Shown here piece after piece: positions 6,611 through 7,668 of a DNA stretch of 7,668 nt (positions within the stretch are counted from its first letter, which is position 1; each line of letters starts with the position of its first letter). The notes beneath the pieces are model-generated. The model did no database searches and had not been told where the DNA came from. It saw only the letters and a program-made list of their open reading frames with translations. The stretch is from Prosthecobacter sp. (lineage in GTDB: Bacteria; Verrucomicrobiota; Verrucomicrobiia; Verrucomicrobiales; Verrucomicrobiaceae). The stretch is taken from NCBI GenBank assembly GCA_025869455.1, contig JAOZVT010000666.1, positions 1 through 7,668 on the forward strand. Reading direction: 5' to 3'. A program made the position numbers and the translations under genes.

Positions 6611-6901
6611 ATGCCAACCTACGAATACGAATGCCAGACCTGCGGCCATCCGTTTGAAATACGCCAGTCCATGAAGGACCCGCATCTGACCGACTGCCCT
6701 CAGCCCGGATGCCCAGGTCCTTTGAAGCGCAAGATTGGCCTCGGCTCTGGACTGATCTTCAAAGGCAGTGGTTTTTACATCACGGACTACCGCAGCGACT
6801 CCTACAAAGCGGCAGCCAAGAAAGATGCCACGTCTTCAAGCGCCAGCCCACCGGCAGCACCCGCCAGTCCTCCGCCACCGTCCAAACCCGCCGGAAGCTA
6901 G
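6611..6901 (+). CDS. FmdB family zinc-ribbon protein
   Basis: The 96-residue cytoplasmic protein is an FmdB/CxxC_CxxC_SSSS-type zinc ribbon. It starts with the family hallmark MPTYEYECQTCGH, giving Cys8 and Cys11. A second pair, Cys29 and Cys34 in DCPQPGC, is spaced CxxxxC instead of the more usual CxxC, so metal binding is likely but slightly altered. LKRKIGLGSGLIFKGSGFYITDYR (38-61) is the characteristic follow-on. From residue 72 the protein becomes a Ser/Ala/Pro-rich tail, probably disordered. FmdB was named from a formamidase/acetamidase regulatory locus; a specific role is not established for most members. AAGGAG at 6595-6600 lies 10 bases before the ATG. Its stop shares the CTAG at 6898-6901 with the opposing NUDIX gene. 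Confidence 0.9.
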   Translation: MPTYEYECQTCGHPFEIRQSMKDPHLTDCPQPGCPGPLKRKIGLGSGLIFKGSGFYITDYRSDSYKAAAKKDATSSSASPPAAPASPPPPSKPAGS

Positions 6902-7392
6902 TTTTTCGATAAAAACTCGATCTGATGGGTCATCATCGAGTCATCATCGAAAAGGAATTTGCCCAAAAAGTGTTTCTTTTCGATGAGCAATTCGGCCAGC
7001 CAAAAGCGGTCATCGGCCCACATTTCCTCAAAAGGCAGTGCCTTTAGGGAGGTCCAAAGAGGCACGGCCTCGGGCGTTTCTATCGGCTCCCCTTCCCACT
7101 CCGTGGCGCGAAAGACGTCCACGTGCAGGGCCAGCCCATCCACAAACTGAAACCAGAGTTCCCCATGCTTGATGGGATTCAAGGCGGTGACGCCTAACTC
7201 TTCCTGAGTCTCCCGGACGGCGCATTCCAGGGAGGTTTCTCCAGGGTCCATCTTACCGCCGGGCCCATTGATTTTCCCTGCGCCTAACCCCCGCTTTTTA
7301 CGAATCAGAAGCGCCTGTTCCTGAGCTTCATCCACAATGAACATGAGAGTGGCGCGGATGCTAGGTTGCCAATGATTCCAGTCAGGGGTCAT
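6898..7392 (-). CDS. NUDIX hydrolase, MTH1-like (probable oxidised purine NTP diphosphatase)
   Basis: The 164-residue protein has a complete Nudix box: Gly46-x5-Glu52-x7-Arg60-Glu61-x2-Glu64-Glu65-x-Gly67-Val68, which binds Mg2+ and catalyses NTP to NMP hydrolysis. Around it the sequence resembles human MTH1 (NUDT1) more than E. coli MutT: KKRGLGAGKINGPGGK, FQFVDG ... HVDVF, and MWADDRFW. The MTH1 purine-recognition residues Asn33, Trp117, Asp119 and Asp120 appear as Asn42, Trp125, Asp127 and Asp128. Cleansing of 8-oxo-dGTP or 2-hydroxy-dATP is therefore the likely role; specificity is inferred. Start: ATG at 7392 is preferred. A GTG at 7413 would add seven residues; neither has a Shine-Dalgarno. 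It follows the mutarotase gene on the same strand with a gap under 60 bp. Its 3' end overlaps the FmdB gene by 4 bp. Confidence 0.92.
   Translation of the reverse strand: MTPDWNHWQPSIRATLMFIVDEAQEQALLIRKKRGLGAGKINGPGGKMDPGETSLECAVRETQEELGVTALNPIKHGELWFQFVDGLALHVDVFRATEWEGEPIETPEAVPLWTSLKALPFEEMWADDRFWLAELLIEKKHFLGKFLFDDDSMMTHQIEFLSKN
6900..6917. repeat. AT-rich inverted repeat at the fmdB/NUDIX convergent junction
   Basis: AGTTTTT (6900-6906) and AAAAACT (6911-6917) are perfect 7-bp inverted copies around CGAT, starting inside the shared stop codons and running into the NUDIX 3' end. Its symmetry could let it act on both strands, but the stem has one G-C pair per strand and no clean trailing T-run, so it is a weak bidirectional terminator candidate at best. 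Confidence 0.25.
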
Positions 7393-7450
7393 AAGGGGAT
7401 GCGATGATGGCACGATGCAGAAAGAATGCCACCGTGGATGCCAGCCGAGT

Positions 7451-7668
7451 TTATAGATGGATCACGGTCTGAATCACATGCGATCCGCCAGGAGGCACGG
7501 TCACGAAGGCATCGCCAGCATTGGCCGCCTCCACACAGAGAAAGCCGTGATAAGCCTCATCCGGTAGGTCAGCGAGGCGTTTGGATTTTTCGATCCAAGG
7601 ATTCCAAACAACAATGGTGCGACTGCCACTTTTTTCCATGTGATGGTTCGGCCTAAAGCAGGATCCTC
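7451..7668 (-). CDS. D-hexose-6-phosphate mutarotase-like protein, C-terminal part (5' truncated by window)
   Basis: The minus-strand frame is open from the window edge to a TAA at 7451-7453. The visible 72 or so residues include RTIVVWNPWIEKSKRLADLP, then FLCVEAANA and a final VPPGGSHVIQTVI strand. This is the C-terminal signature of the YeaD / glucose-6-phosphate 1-epimerase family (aldose 1-epimerase fold), in which VVWNP and CVEAANA are strongly conserved. Members interconvert alpha and beta anomers of hexose 6-phosphates in the cytoplasm. A Met at 7639 is internal, since the frame continues upstream (FRPNHH before it) and the domain is far from complete. The catalytic His and most of the sugar pocket lie beyond the edge. 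Confidence 0.85.
   Translation of the reverse strand, partial: GSCFRPNHHMEKSGSRTIVVWNPWIEKSKRLADLPDEAYHGFLCVEAANAGDAFVTVPPGGSHVIQTVIHL

Noticed and set aside
6442..6657. 71-codon open frame overlapping the start of the FmdB-like gene
   Set aside because: It has no domain, no good ribosome-binding site, and its 3' part runs out of frame through conserved FmdB codons.
6930..6950. Tandem copies of TCATCATCGA one base apart
   Set aside because: They fall in the NUDIX coding frame (DDDSMM region near the C-terminus) and there are only two copies, so coding sequence explains them.
7411..7413. GTG start for the NUDIX gene
   Set aside because: It adds seven residues without a Shine-Dalgarno; the ATG at 7392 is equally placed for the fold. 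The choice remains open.

Overview
The window looks like ordinary chromosomal DNA from a free-living Gram-negative-type bacterium of medium-high GC. The best guess is a member of the Verrucomicrobiota (Prosthecobacter/Verrucomicrobium-like). This rests on a short PEP-CTERM protein, several exported proteins (Tat, Sec and lipoprotein signals), an OpgG-type periplasmic glucan protein and a YceH-type DUF480 protein. The lineage call is inference from gene content and style only. I see no transposase, integrase, phage gene, CRISPR array, tRNA or rRNA.

Layout. Positions 1-162 (+) are the C-terminal end of an unrecognised gene. It overlaps by ATGA a Tat-exported serine hydrolase of the beta-lactamase/penicillin-binding fold (159-1187, +). 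Facing it is a complete periplasmic gamma-glutamyltransferase (1189-2859, -). This is divergent, across a 49-bp gap, from a DUF3313-like outer-membrane lipoprotein (2909-3682, +). A leftward block follows in transcription order: yceH/DUF480 (5597-6292), an OpgG/MdoG-family protein (4000-5556) and a 74-residue PEP-CTERM protein (3683-3907). Next comes a 318-bp gene-free stretch (6293-6610) with several dyad elements, including a terminator-like hairpin on the minus strand. It separates yceH from a rightward FmdB-type zinc-ribbon gene (6611-6901). The window closes with two leftward genes: an MTH1-like NUDIX hydrolase (6898-7392) and the C-terminal part of a D-hexose-6-phosphate mutarotase-like protein (7451 to the window edge).

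How they work together. Six gene products carry or belong to families with export signals and deal with the envelope or periplasm: the serine hydrolase, GGT, the lipoprotein, OpgG and the PEP-CTERM protein directly, plus possibly the lipoprotein's unknown partners. The others are cytoplasmic housekeeping or sanitation proteins. No single pathway unites them. The most striking structural trait is compaction: all three tail-to-tail gene pairs meet with +1, 0 and -4 bp between stop codons. I do not see a convincing undescribed defence or biosynthetic system. The best leads are the tiny PEP-CTERM substrate beside OpgG, the eukaryote-like MTH1 NUDIX protein, the serine hydrolase with degenerate second and third motifs, and the hairpin in front of yceH.
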